Source of the DNA: Pseudomonas batumici
GTDB taxonomy: Bacteria; Pseudomonadota; Gammaproteobacteria; Pseudomonadales; Pseudomonadaceae
Reading direction: 5' to 3'
Assembly: GCF_000820515.1 (NCBI RefSeq)
Contig: NZ_JXDG01000058.1
Span: 124,001-188,000, forward strand
DNA: 64,000 bases
This document shows positions 53,441 through 62,477 of the stretch, in pieces. The position numbers and the translations under genes were made by a program. A model generated the notes under the pieces. It saw only the letters and a program-made list of their open reading frames with translations. It did not search any database and had not been told where the DNA came from. Position 1 is the first letter of the stretch. Every line of letters starts with the position of its first letter.

Positions 53441-53855
53441 GCGAACACAATCCTTCGAGTTAATTCGTTTGCACCCATCACTTGGGTGGCGAGCACTATA
53501 GACCCGAAGACTATATAACGCTGTAAGCCCTTCGCGACTGGACAACTAAGACCGCGCTTACAAAGAGGCATGCCAATACTGTCAGAGTTCGGCGTCATTC
53601 CAAACTCAAAGAAACAGGAACAATCAGTGTTTAATATTCAAACCACTTTCACGAAACAGCTCACCCGCAAAACACAATGACAAAGTACCTTGATATTGAT
53701 CTGATGCCAGTGCAGATAGTTGCAAACAGCACTATTTGTTCAATATCGCCAAGTTCCGGGCATGCGCGCTCCCGCAGGTCGCCGGATTTTTACCCGCCTG
53801 GCGGCCCGTCTATACACGCCATCGACAACACCTGGCGCGTGAGCGCACGTACAAC
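53441..53855. other. 415-bp gap between the two fimbrial subunit genes
   Basis: No gene is seen. The region holds an inverted pair TGTAAGC (53522-53528) and GCTTACA (53556-53562). The first reads on as TGTAAGCCCTTCGCGAC, which matches the rsmX upstream element at 14 of 17 bases. A TATAGT at 53500-53495 is a possible -10. The gap is long enough for the pilin to have its own promoter rather than depend on the gene at 53856. Confidence 0.5.
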
Positions 53856-54182
53856 TCAGTTGTACGTGATGATCACCACGCCTTGCCCCGCCGTCTGTCG
53901 GGTCGCGACACTCGCCGCCAGGGGCTGATAGCTCACGCTAAAAGGCACCCGACCCTCGCGACAGGCATTGGCTGCCGTATCGACATTCAAACTCAATGCA
54001 GAAGAGACTTTGAGCCATCGACTCTGCGGCCCGACATTGCCTGTTGCCTGCGTCCCGACTTCGCAACCGGACTCCACGATCTGTCCGGAAAACCTGATCA
54101 GCCCGGCGCTCTTCGCTGTCGGTACGTTGAAACCGCCGGTGATCAGCAACAGGACGCCGAGACTTATTATTTTCCCGTTCAT
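53856..54182 (-). CDS. Minor type-1-like fimbrial subunit
   Basis: The 108-residue protein has a signal peptide (MNGKIISLGVLLLITGGFNV then PTAKSA) and a short pilin body: LIRFSGQIVESGCEV, the second cysteine in ANACREGRVPFSV, and the penultimate-Tyr end VVIITYN. It is shorter than ordinary pilins (150-180 residues), so it may be an anchor, initiator or degenerate subunit. GGGAG lies 8 nt before ATG 54182. It lies upstream of the main cluster on the same strand. Confidence 0.78.
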   Translation of the reverse strand: MNGKIISLGVLLLITGGFNVPTAKSAGLIRFSGQIVESGCEVGTQATGNVGPQSRWLKVSSALSLNVDTAANACREGRVPFSVSYQPLAASVATRQTAGQGVVIITYN

Positions 54183-54367
54183 TTCCAACACTCCCAAAAC
54201 AGGGTCGGCATTAGCAAGTAAAGATCACTGCAAGCCACTGCACCAGAAATTAAGGAATCATCTGTAGGATATATCGCCATTGATTGTCCGCCCTGGATAC
54301 TCTTTAACGTTATCGCCCAAAGCGATAGGCGCTTTAATAGCCGACGGGTTATAAGACAGACAGTTTT

Positions 54368-54411
54368 CTGACAGCCCTGTCAGGTGGCCGTCACCTTGCT
54401 GACCCGGTCAG
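54368..54411 (+). promoter_or_regulatory. Paired palindromes before the RND efflux operon
   Basis: CTGACAG-CC-CTGTCAG (54368-54383) and CTGACC-C-GGTCAG (54399-54411) are perfect palindromes whose left edges are 31 bp apart. The first contains TGACA-N4-TGTCA, similar to boxes bound by CopR/CusR-type regulators. A TATAAA follows at about 54416-54421, so the second palindrome lies in the -35/-10 spacer. They are probably sites for the response regulator encoded at 58745. Confidence 0.6.
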
Positions 54412-54479
54412 GGGGTTATAAAGGAACGACTGTTCTGCCAGCATTCCCCCCTATCCCTTTGTCCCGGCGCCCTGACAGC

Positions 54480-55643
54480 ATGCGTATCCCGAAGAAAACC
54501 GCGTTGATCCTTGGCCTGGTGGTGCTCCTGGCCGCTGCCGCGATCTGGACGCTGACCCGACCGTCCCAGGCCAAGCCCACCGCCAGTGCCAGCGTGCCGG
54601 TCAAGGTGGTCAGCGTGATCCAGCAGGACGTGCCGCGTTATGTCAGCGGTATCGGCTCGGTGCTGTCGTTGCACAGCGTGGTGATCCGCCCGCAGATCGA
54701 CGGCATCCTCACCCGGCTGCTGGTCAAGGAAGGACAACTGGTCAAGGAAGGCGACCTGCTGGCAACCCTGGATGACCGTTCGATCCAGGCCAGCCTGGCG
54801 CAGGCCAAGGCCCAGCTGGCGCAAAGCCAGGCGCAGTTGCAGGTGGCGGAGGTCGACCTCAAGCGCTACAAGTTGCTGACGGTCGACAACGGTATTTCCA
54901 AGCAGACCTACGACCAGCAACAAGCGCTGGTCAATCAGTTGAAGGCCACCGCCCAAGGCAACCAGGCGGCGATTAACGCGGCGCAGGTCCAGCTCTCCTA
55001 TACCCAGATCCACTCGCCGGTCAGCGGCAGGGTCGGCATTCGTGCCGTGGACGAAGGCAACTTCCTGCGCATGAGCGATGCCCAGGGCCTGTTCTCGGTG
55101 ACCCAGATCGACCCGATTGCCGTGGAGTTCTCCCTGCCCCAGCAGATGCTGCCGACGCTGCAAGGTTTGCTCGCCACCACCCCGCCGGCACCGGTCAGCG
55201 CCTTCCTCGGGGACGACGGGCACAGCGGCCTGCTGCTGGGCGAAGGCCACCTGACCCTGATCGACAACCAGGTCGCGGCGGGCACCGGGACCATCAAGGC
55301 CAAGGCCGAATTCAGCAACAAGACCCAGAAACTCTGGCCGGGCCAACTGGTGAACATCAAGATCCAGACCGCCCTGGAGCGCGACGCCCTGGTGGTGCCG
55401 CCCTCGGTGGTCCAGCGCGGCCTGGACAACTACTTCGTCTACCGGGTCAAAGGCAGCGGCGTGGAAGTGGTCGCGGTGCAGATGGCCTACCAGGACAGCG
55501 ACCTGAACATCATCACCGGCGTGCAGGCCGGCGATGTGCTGGTCAGCGATGGCCAGTCGCGGCTCAAGCCCGGCTCGCGGATCGAAGTGCTGGGCGAAAC
55601 CAAGGTCGCTGACCGACAGAGCGCCATGGAGTCCAAGCCATGA
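54480..55643 (+). CDS. RND efflux membrane-fusion protein
   Basis: The 387-residue periplasmic adaptor has an N-terminal membrane anchor (ALILGLVVLLAAAAIWTLT), a lipoyl half (VVIRPQIDGILTRLLVKEGQ), an alpha-helical hairpin (about residues 100-150), the second lipoyl half (IHSPVSGRVGIRAVDEGNFL) and a beta-barrel domain with LWPGQLVNIKI. It bridges the RND pump to an outer-membrane channel. ATG 54480 lacks a good ribosome-binding site, but the signal-anchor starts there; the frame is open to 54384, which falls in the operator. Stop overlaps the pump start by 4 nt. Confidence 0.9.
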   Translation: MRIPKKTALILGLVVLLAAAAIWTLTRPSQAKPTASASVPVKVVSVIQQDVPRYVSGIGSVLSLHSVVIRPQIDGILTRLLVKEGQLVKEGDLLATLDDRSIQASLAQAKAQLAQSQAQLQVAEVDLKRYKLLTVDNGISKQTYDQQQALVNQLKATAQGNQAAINAAQVQLSYTQIHSPVSGRVGIRAVDEGNFLRMSDAQGLFSVTQIDPIAVEFSLPQQMLPTLQGLLATTPPAPVSAFLGDDGHSGLLLGEGHLTLIDNQVAAGTGTIKAKAEFSNKTQKLWPGQLVNIKIQTALERDALVVPPSVVQRGLDNYFVYRVKGSGVEVVAVQMAYQDSDLNIITGVQAGDVLVSDGQSRLKPGSRIEVLGETKVADRQSAMESKP

Positions 55644-58600
55644 TCAAGGACAGTCGCGGCGTTTCAGCCTGGTGCATCGATCATCCGGTGGCGACCCTCC
55701 TGCTGACCTTCGCCCTGGTGCTGCTCGGTGCGATCGCTTTCCCGCGCCTGCCCCTGGCGCCGTTGCCGGAAGCGGAGTTCCCGACCATCCAGGTGTCGGC
55801 CCAGCTCCCCGGTGCCAGCCCGCAAACCATGGCGTCTTCAGTCGCCACGCCGCTGGAGGTGCAATTCAGCGCCATCCCCGGCATGACCCAGATGACCTCC
55901 AGCAGCGCCCTGGGCACCACCACCCTGACGTTGCAATTCACCCTCAGTAAAAGCATCGACACCGCCGCCCAGGAAGTCCAGGCAGCAATCAACACCGCTT
56001 CGGGCAAGCTGCCCAAGGACATGCCGACCCTGCCCACCTGGCGCAAGGTCAACCCGGCCGACAGCCCGGTGCTGATCCTCAGTGTCAGCTCCAGCCGGAT
56101 GCCCGGCACCGAGCTCAGCGACTACGCCGAAACCCTGCTGGCCCGCCAGCTCAGCCAGATTGATGGCGTCGGCCAGATCAACATCACCGGCCAGCAGCGC
56201 CCGGCCATCCGGGTCCAGGCCTCGGCGGACAAGCTGGCGGCCATCGGCCTGACCCTGGCGGACATCCGCCAGGCAATCCAGCAGACCAGCCTCAACCTGG
56301 CCAAGGGCGCGCTGTACGGCAAGTCGAGCATCTCCACCCTGTCGACCAACGACCAACTGTTCCAGCCGGAGGAATACCAGCAGCTGATCGTTTCCTACAA
56401 GAATGGCGCACCGGTCCAGCTCAAGGATGTCGCCCGGGTGATCCGTGGTCCCGAGGACGCCTACGTGCAAGCCTGGTCCGGTGACGAGCCAGGGGTGAAC
56501 CTGGTGATCTCGCGCCAACCGGGGGCCAACATCGTCGAGACCGTGGACCGTATCCAGGCCGCCCTGCCGGAACTGCAAGCCATGCTGCCGGCCTCGGTGC
56601 AGGTCAAGGTGCTGATCGACCGGACCCAGACCATCCGCGCCTCGCTGCATGAAGTGGAAATGACCCTGCTGATCGCCATCCTGCTGGTGGTGGCGGTGAT
56701 GGCGCTGTTCCTGCGCCAGTTGTCGGCGACCCTGATCGTCTCCGCCGTGCTCGGCGTGTCCCTGGTGGCCAGCTTTGCCCTGATGTACGTCATGGGCTTC
56801 AGCCTGAACAACCTGACCCTGGTGGCGATCGTCATCGCCGTGGGCTTCGTGGTGGACGACGCGATTGTCGTGGTGGAAAACATCCATCGCCACCTCGAAG
56901 CCGGCGACGGCATGCGCGAAGCCGCGATCAAGGGGGCCGGGGAAATCGGCTTTACCGTGGTCTCGATCAGCTTCTCGCTGGTCGCCGCGTTCATTCCGCT
57001 GCTGTTCATGGGCGGCGTGGTCGGACGCCTGTTCAAGGAGTTCGCCCTGACCGCCACCTCGACCATCCTGATTTCGGTGGTGGTCTCGCTGACCCTCGCA
57101 CCGACCCTGGCCGCGCTGTTCATGCGCGCGCCGGTGCATCACGAAAATGCCAAACCCGGTTTCGGCGAACGCCTGCTGGCCGTCTACGAACGGGGCCTGC
57201 GCCGCGCCCTGGCGCACCAGAAACTGATGTTCGGGCTGTTCTGCCTGACCCTGGGCCTGGCCATTGCCGGCTACGTGTTCATTCCCAAGGGCTTCTTCCC
57301 GATCCAGGACACCGGCTTCGTCCTCGGCACCACCGAGGCTGCCGCCGACGTTTCCTTCAACGACATGGTGGCCAAGCACAAGGCCCTGGCCGAGATTGTC
57401 GCGGCCGACCCGGCGGTGCAGGCCTTCTCCCACTCGGTGGGCGTTTCCGGTAGCAACCAGACCATCGCCAACGGCCGCTTCTTTATCGCACTCAAGCCCC
57501 AGGACCAGCGGGATGTGTCCGCCAGCGCCTTTATCGACCGCATTCGCCCAAAACTGATGAAGATTCCCGGCATCGTCCTCTACCTGCGGGCCGGCCAGGA
57601 CATCAACCTCAGCTCCGGGCCGAGCCGGGCCCAGTATCAATACGTGCTCAAGAGCAATGACGGCGACACGCTCAATACCTGGACCCAGCGCCTGACGGAG
57701 AAACTGCGGGCCAACCCGGCGTTTCGCGACCTGTCCAACGACCTGCAACTGGGCGGCAGCATCACCCATATCAACATCGACCGCAGCGCCGCCGCGCGTT
57801 TCGGCCTGACCGCCAGCGATGTCGACGAAGCCCTCTACGACGCCTTCGGCCAGCGGCAGATCAACGAGTACCAGACCGAGACCAACCAGTACAACGTGAT
57901 CCTCGAGCTGGATGCCGCGCAGCGCGGCAAGGCCGAAAGCCTGAACTACTTCTACCTGCGCTCGCCGCTGACCGGTGAGATGGTCCCGCTGTCGGCCCTG
58001 GCGCGCTTCGACGTGCCCAGCAGCGGACCGTTGTCCATCGCCCATGACGGCATGTTCCCGGCCGCCAACCTGTCGTTCAACCTGATGCCCGGCGTGGCCC
58101 TGGGCGATGCGGTGCTGATGCTCAACCAGGTGAAGAACGAAATCGGCATGCCGGCCTCCATCAGCGGTAACTTCCAGGGCGCGGCCCAGGCCTTCCAGAG
58201 CTCCCTGGCCAGCCAGCCGTGGCTGATCCTCGCTGCGCTGGTGGCGGTCTACATCATCCTCGGGGTGCTCTACGAAAGTTTCGTGCACCCGCTGACGATC
58301 ATTTCCACCCTGCCGTCCGCCGGTCTCGGCGCGCTGATCATGTTGTGGCTGCTGGGCCAGGACTTCTCGATCATGGCGCTGATCGGCCTGGTGCTTCTGA
58401 TCGGCATCGTGAAAAAGAACGGCATTCTGATGATCGACTTCGCCCTTGAGGCCCAGCGTAGTGGCCTGTCGCCCGATGAGGCGATCTACAAGGCCTGTAT
58501 CACAAGGTTCCGCCCGATCATCATGACCACCCTGGCCGCCCTGCTCGGCGCCCTGCCGCTGATGATCGGCCACGGCACCGGCGCCGAATTGCGCCAGCCA

Positions 58601-58735
58601 CTGGGGATCGCCGTGGTCGGCGGGCTGCTGGTGAGCCAGGCGCTGACGTTGTTCACCACCCCCGTCATATACTTGTGGCTTGAGCGGCTCTTCCATCGGC
58701 CGACACCGGCGCCCGCGCCGGCGATCACTCTCTGA
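55640..58735 (+). CDS. RND multidrug efflux permease (MdtB/MdtC-like)
   Basis: The 1031-residue inner-membrane pump has twelve helices and two large periplasmic loops. It resembles MdtB/MdtC (MuxB/C) more than AcrB: VAPLP-like APLPEAEFPTIQVSAQLPGA, TMASSVATPLE, MTSSSALGT and the GFVVDDAIVVVENI motif with the proton-relay Asp pair. In MdtBC two permeases form a heteromer; here only one is present, so it probably works as a homotrimer. No outer-membrane factor gene is adjacent. Substrates unknown. Confidence 0.93.
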   Translation: MIKDSRGVSAWCIDHPVATLLLTFALVLLGAIAFPRLPLAPLPEAEFPTIQVSAQLPGASPQTMASSVATPLEVQFSAIPGMTQMTSSSALGTTTLTLQFTLSKSIDTAAQEVQAAINTASGKLPKDMPTLPTWRKVNPADSPVLILSVSSSRMPGTELSDYAETLLARQLSQIDGVGQINITGQQRPAIRVQASADKLAAIGLTLADIRQAIQQTSLNLAKGALYGKSSISTLSTNDQLFQPEEYQQLIVSYKNGAPVQLKDVARVIRGPEDAYVQAWSGDEPGVNLVISRQPGANIVETVDRIQAALPELQAMLPASVQVKVLIDRTQTIRASLHEVEMTLLIAILLVVAVMALFLRQLSATLIVSAVLGVSLVASFALMYVMGFSLNNLTLVAIVIAVGFVVDDAIVVVENIHRHLEAGDGMREAAIKGAGEIGFTVVSISFSLVAAFIPLLFMGGVVGRLFKEFALTATSTILISVVVSLTLAPTLAALFMRAPVHHENAKPGFGERLLAVYERGLRRALAHQKLMFGLFCLTLGLAIAGYVFIPKGFFPIQDTGFVLGTTEAAADVSFNDMVAKHKALAEIVAADPAVQAFSHSVGVSGSNQTIANGRFFIALKPQDQRDVSASAFIDRIRPKLMKIPGIVLYLRAGQDINLSSGPSRAQYQYVLKSNDGDTLNTWTQRLTEKLRANPAFRDLSNDLQLGGSITHINIDRSAAARFGLTASDVDEALYDAFGQRQINEYQTETNQYNVILELDAAQRGKAESLNYFYLRSPLTGEMVPLSALARFDVPSSGPLSIAHDGMFPAANLSFNLMPGVALGDAVLMLNQVKNEIGMPASISGNFQGAAQAFQSSLASQPWLILAALVAVYIILGVLYESFVHPLTIISTLPSAGLGALIMLWLLGQDFSIMALIGLVLLIGIVKKNGILMIDFALEAQRSGLSPDEAIYKACITRFRPIIMTTLAALLGALPLMIGHGTGAELRQPLGIAVVGGLLVSQALTLFTTPVIYLWLERLFHRPTPAPAPAITL

Positions 58736-58744
58736 GGCGGGTTC

Positions 58745-59425
58745 ATGCGCGTTCTGATTATCGAAGACGAAGAAAAAACCGCCGACTACCTGCATCGCGG
58801 CCTGACCGAACAGGGCTACACGGTGGACCTCGCCCGGGATGGCGTCGGCGGCCTGCACCTGGCGCTGGAAAGCGACTATGCGGTCATCGTGCTCGACGTG
58901 ATGCTGCCGGAACTGGACGGCTTCGGCGTGCTCAAGGCACTGCGCGCGCGCAAGCAGACGCCGGTGATCATGCTCACCGCCCGCGAGCGCGTCGAAGACC
59001 GTATTCGCGGCCTGCGCGAAGGCGCCGACGACTACCTGGGCAAACCCTTTTCTTTCCTCGAACTGGTGGCCCGCCTGCAGGCCCTGACCCGGCGCAGCGG
59101 CGGCGGCCACGAGCCGGTGCAGATCAGTGTCGCCGACCTCTGGGTCGACCTGATCAGCCGCAAGGCCAGCCGCGCCGGGGTACGCCTGGACCTGACCGCC
59201 AAGGAGTTCTCGCTGCTCAGCGTGCTGGCTCGGCGCCAGGGCGAAATCCTCTCCAAGACCGCCATTGCCGAGATGGTCTGGGACATCAATTTCGACAGCG
59301 ACACCAACGTCGTCGAAGTCGCGATCAAGCGCCTGCGGGCCAAGCTCGACGGCCCGTTCGAACAGAAACTGCTGCACACCATTCGCGGAATGGGCTACGT
59401 GCTGGAGAGCCGCGGTGCCGACTAA
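58745..59425 (+). CDS. CusR/CopR-type response regulator
   Basis: The 226-residue OmpR-family regulator has a receiver (MRVLIIEDEEKTADYLHRGL, phospho-Asp in VIVLDVMLPELDG, Lys in YLGKPFSF) and a winged helix (RLRAKLDGPFEQKLLHTIRG then MGYVLE). It belongs to the heavy-metal-type CusR/CopR/CzcR subgroup. It follows the pump by 9 bp in the same operon and probably activates it through the palindromes at 54.4 kb. Confidence 0.92.
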   Translation: MRVLIIEDEEKTADYLHRGLTEQGYTVDLARDGVGGLHLALESDYAVIVLDVMLPELDGFGVLKALRARKQTPVIMLTARERVEDRIRGLREGADDYLGKPFSFLELVARLQALTRRSGGGHEPVQISVADLWVDLISRKASRAGVRLDLTAKEFSLLSVLARRQGEILSKTAIAEMVWDINFDSDTNVVEVAIKRLRAKLDGPFEQKLLHTIRGMGYVLESRGAD

Positions 59426-60779
59426 CAGCATCGCCCTGCGCCTGAGCGGCCTGTTCAGCGGCGTGGCGCTGCTGGTGTTCCTGTTGATCGGCGGGGCCCT
59501 GTACCAGCAGGTGGACAAAAGCCTGGGTCTGTTGCCGGAAGCCGAGCTGGAGGCGCGCTCCAGTGTGCTGCTGTCATCGCTCAATCACGACAGCACCCTG
59601 GAGCATTGGGCCAAGGTGAGCGCCAAGCTCAAACAGTTGGGCGAAGAGGACATGCGCATTCGTTTCTGGGTGGTCAGTGGCGATGAAAATTACGAGTATG
59701 GCACTCCCGACGCTCTGGTTCGCACCTTCGCCGAAGGCCCCGCCGGCATGCGCAACCTGCGCTTGCCGGGGCACGCCTACCCGTTCAAGGTGCTGGTCAA
59801 CGCCTTGCCGGCCAAGGGACCGCGTCCGCCGCTGAAGTTTCTGATCGCCATCGATACCGAAACCTTCCGCCAGACCCAACATCACTTGCTGATCGCCCTG
59901 ATCGGTCTGGCCATCATCGGCATCGCGCTGGCGTCCGCGTTGGGTTACTGGGTGGCGCGGATCGGCCTGAAACCCCTGATCAAGCTCTCGGAAGAGGCGC
60001 AGAAACTGGCGCCGCCGAGGCTGTCCGGGCGCCTGCAGCTGTCGCCGCTGCCACCGGAACTCAGCCAGTTCGTCAATTCCTTCAACTCGACCCTGGAGCG
60101 CGTCGAGCAAGCCTATTCGCGACTGGAGTCGTTCAACGCCGACGTGGCCCATGAACTGCGCTCGCCGCTGACCAACCTGATCGGCCAGACCCAGGTGGCA
60201 CTGACCCGCGGACGCTCGGCGGAGCATTATTTCGAGGTCCTGCAATCGAACCTCGAAGAACTGGAGCGCCTGCGTTCGATCATCAACGACATGCTGTTCC
60301 TGGCCAGTGCCGACCAGGGCAGCAAGGCCACCAAGCTGATCAGCACCTCGCTGGCCGGCGAGGTGGCGACCACCCTCGACTATCTGGATTTCATCCTGGA
60401 GGACGCCCAGGTCCAGGTACGGGTCAGCGGCGATGCCCAGGTGCGGATCGAGATCGCCCATTTGCGCCGGGCCCTGATCAATCTGCTGAGCAATGCGGTG
60501 CAACACACGGCGCCGGGGCAGGTGATCGAGGTGCGCATCGAGCGCGAGGGCGAGCAGGTGGCGATTGCCGTCTCCAACCCTGGCGAAGCCATTGCCGGGG
60601 AGCATCTCGCGCGGCTGTTCGAACGCTTCTACCGGGTCGATGCCTCGCGCAGCAACAGTGGCGCCAACCATGGACTGGGGCTGGCGATCGTCAAGGCCAT
60701 CGCCCTGATGCATGGTGGCGACGTGTTCGTGCGCAGCCAGGATGGGGTCAACACCTTTGGCCTCCACCTGCCGGCCTGA
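59415..60779 (+). CDS. CusS/CopS-type sensor histidine kinase
   Basis: The 454-residue kinase has TM1 at about residues 7-29, a periplasmic loop of about 130 residues, TM2 at about 165-185, HAMP, then HisKA (ADVAHELRSPLTNLIGQTQV) and an ATPase domain (NLLSNAVQHT, GLGLAIVKAI). Its layout follows CusS-like heavy-metal sensors. The start is GTG at 59415, overlapping the regulator stop by 11 nt. The periplasmic loop lacks Cys and has few His, so metal sensing should not be assumed. Confidence 0.9.
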   Translation: MPTNSIALRLSGLFSGVALLVFLLIGGALYQQVDKSLGLLPEAELEARSSVLLSSLNHDSTLEHWAKVSAKLKQLGEEDMRIRFWVVSGDENYEYGTPDALVRTFAEGPAGMRNLRLPGHAYPFKVLVNALPAKGPRPPLKFLIAIDTETFRQTQHHLLIALIGLAIIGIALASALGYWVARIGLKPLIKLSEEAQKLAPPRLSGRLQLSPLPPELSQFVNSFNSTLERVEQAYSRLESFNADVAHELRSPLTNLIGQTQVALTRGRSAEHYFEVLQSNLEELERLRSIINDMLFLASADQGSKATKLISTSLAGEVATTLDYLDFILEDAQVQVRVSGDAQVRIEIAHLRRALINLLSNAVQHTAPGQVIEVRIEREGEQVAIAVSNPGEAIAGEHLARLFERFYRVDASRSNSGANHGLGLAIVKAIALMHGGDVFVRSQDGVNTFGLHLPA

Positions 60780-60877
60780 ACCGGTAGCGAACTGGATCGG
60801 CCCCAGGCCGACCCGATCGAGGTTTTCCAGAGCTGAAACTCCACAGACACGTCGCTTCAGACTGGCGTTTTTCTTGC

Positions 60878-62428
60878 GTGGGCCGTATACATGCGCCAAT
60901 AAACCCATGCGATGAGAGTGCCATTATCAACCACCACTCGGCAAAACCCGCCAACCCGCAGCTCCTGCTGATCCTGGGTAGCACGCTCACGGTCGTTGCC
61001 ATTCTCGCCATCGTGACCTACCTGCTGGTCCGCGAGCGCGGCAGTGCTGCCCAGGCCGCCGCCCGGGCAGCGAGCAATATCGTGCAACTGATCGATGCCG
61101 ATGTGCTGCGCAACGTGGAACTCTACGACCAGGCGGTCAAGGGCCTGATCGAGGCCTCGCAACGCCCGGACCTGGCGAGCGTGCCGCCCCAGGTTCGTCA
61201 TCTGGCGCTGTTCGACCGGTCCTCGACCACCTCCCACAGAGGCGACGTTCTCCTGCTCGATCGCCAGGGCGATGTCATTGCCGACTCGCTCTCGATCAAG
61301 CCGAGAATGGATAATTTCTCCGACCGTGAATACTTCCAGGCTCATCTGCACGACCCGAGCCCGAGACTGATGATCAGTCGCCCGTTCAAGGCTCGCCGGG
61401 CGCCCCATCCCTGGCTGATCGGTTTCAGCCGCCGGGTGTCCTCGGCAGATGGGGAGTTTCTCGGGGTCGCCGCGGCCGCCATGCGCCTGAGTTACTTCGA
61501 CGCGCTGTTCAAGACCTTGAATGTCGGCAAGGGCAGTTCGGTCAACCTGATCAGCACGGCGGGTATTCTCCTGGCCCAACAGCCACCACTGGCCGAGGAA
61601 CTGGTCGGAAAGAACTTCGGCAATCGCCCCAACTTCATCCGCATCCTGCACGAGGGCGAAGGCAGTTTTACCAGCGTCTCCAGCGTCGACGGCGCCGAAC
61701 GGCTCTATACCTTCTCCCAGGTGGGTGAGTTGCCGCTGATCGTGGTGGTCGCGCTCTCCACCGATGATGTCTATCGCGCCTGGCGGCATACCGCGTCGCT
61801 GGTCGGCCTGGCCACGGGCGTTCTCTGCCTCATCGTGCTCTGGCTGACCTGGCTGCTGTCCCGGGAACTGCGCTTGCGCCTGCGCGCCGAAGAGGAACTC
61901 GCCGAACTGGCGGCAACCGACTCGCTGACCGGCGTGGCCAATCGCCGGGCGCTGGACGAAGCCCTGCAGCGCGAGTGGGCCAGGGCGCAACGCTCGGGCA
62001 AACCCCTGTCGCTGCTGATGATCGATGCCGATCATTTCAAGGCCTTCAACGACCGCCACGGCCACCCGGTCGGCGACCAGGCCCTACGGCAGCTGGCGCA
62101 GGTGATCGGCGACAGCATTCGGCGTCCTGGCGACATGGCCGCGCGTTATGGCGGCGAAGAGTTCGCCGTGGTGTTGCCGGAAACCGACGAGCACGGCGCG
62201 TTGAACCTGGCGCAAAAGATCCGGGCGGCCATGGCCGCACAGGCGCCCTTCAAGGGGGACGCGCAAGCGATCACCGTCAGCATCGGTGCCAGCACCACGT
62301 CCCCGCCCAGCGAAGGCACGGTGGAGCAGTTGCTGCGCAAGGCCGACCAGGCGCTGTACCAGGCCAAGCACGAGGGCCGCGACCGGGCGGTGCATGCGAG
62401 CCTCGCGCCTACAAGAACGCGGGCATAA
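60878..62428 (+). CDS. Membrane diguanylate cyclase with dCache sensor
   Basis: The 516-residue protein has TM1 at about residues 28-50, a periplasmic dCache-like domain (about 51-305; FSDREYFQAHLHDPSPRLMI and GFSRRVSSADGEFLGV are typical of this group), TM2 at about 308-330, and a GGDEF domain. The active site reads RYGGEEF, and RPGD five residues before it is an intact I-site. The GTG at 60878 has no clear ribosome-binding site; the true start may be another codon in the first 20. It overlaps the lpxC terminator. Confidence 0.9.
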   Translation: MGRIHAPINPCDESAIINHHSAKPANPQLLLILGSTLTVVAILAIVTYLLVRERGSAAQAAARAASNIVQLIDADVLRNVELYDQAVKGLIEASQRPDLASVPPQVRHLALFDRSSTTSHRGDVLLLDRQGDVIADSLSIKPRMDNFSDREYFQAHLHDPSPRLMISRPFKARRAPHPWLIGFSRRVSSADGEFLGVAAAAMRLSYFDALFKTLNVGKGSSVNLISTAGILLAQQPPLAEELVGKNFGNRPNFIRILHEGEGSFTSVSSVDGAERLYTFSQVGELPLIVVVALSTDDVYRAWRHTASLVGLATGVLCLIVLWLTWLLSRELRLRLRAEEELAELAATDSLTGVANRRALDEALQREWARAQRSGKPLSLLMIDADHFKAFNDRHGHPVGDQALRQLAQVIGDSIRRPGDMAARYGGEEFAVVLPETDEHGALNLAQKIRAAMAAQAPFKGDAQAITVSIGASTTSPPSEGTVEQLLRKADQALYQAKHEGRDRAVHASLAPTRTRA

Positions 62429-62452
62429 AAAAAGCCGCCCGAAGGCGGCTTT
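62427..62452 (-). terminator. Terminator downstream of lpxC
   Basis: The 9-bp stem AAAGCCGCC / GGCGGCTTT (62431-62439, 62444-62452) with loop CGAA is followed on the minus strand by a T7 run. It lies 25 bp after the lpxC stop and also just after the cyclase stop, so it serves convergent transcripts. Confidence 0.88.
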
Positions 62453-62477
62453 CAAGTACGACAAAAGGAGAGAGTCG

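Noticed and set aside
53522..53562. Inverted TGTAAGC / GCTTACA pair as a fimS-like invertible switch
   Set aside because: Seven-base arms only 27 bp apart are too short and too close for a known invertible promoter, and there is no recombinase gene in the window.
55838..59584. A 1248-codon open frame on the minus strand opposite the RND pump and regulator
   Set aside because: It is antisense to two clearly recognisable genes, has no ribosome-binding site or domain, and is His/Gln/Asp-rich in the way typical of the mirror frame of GC-rich Pseudomonas genes.
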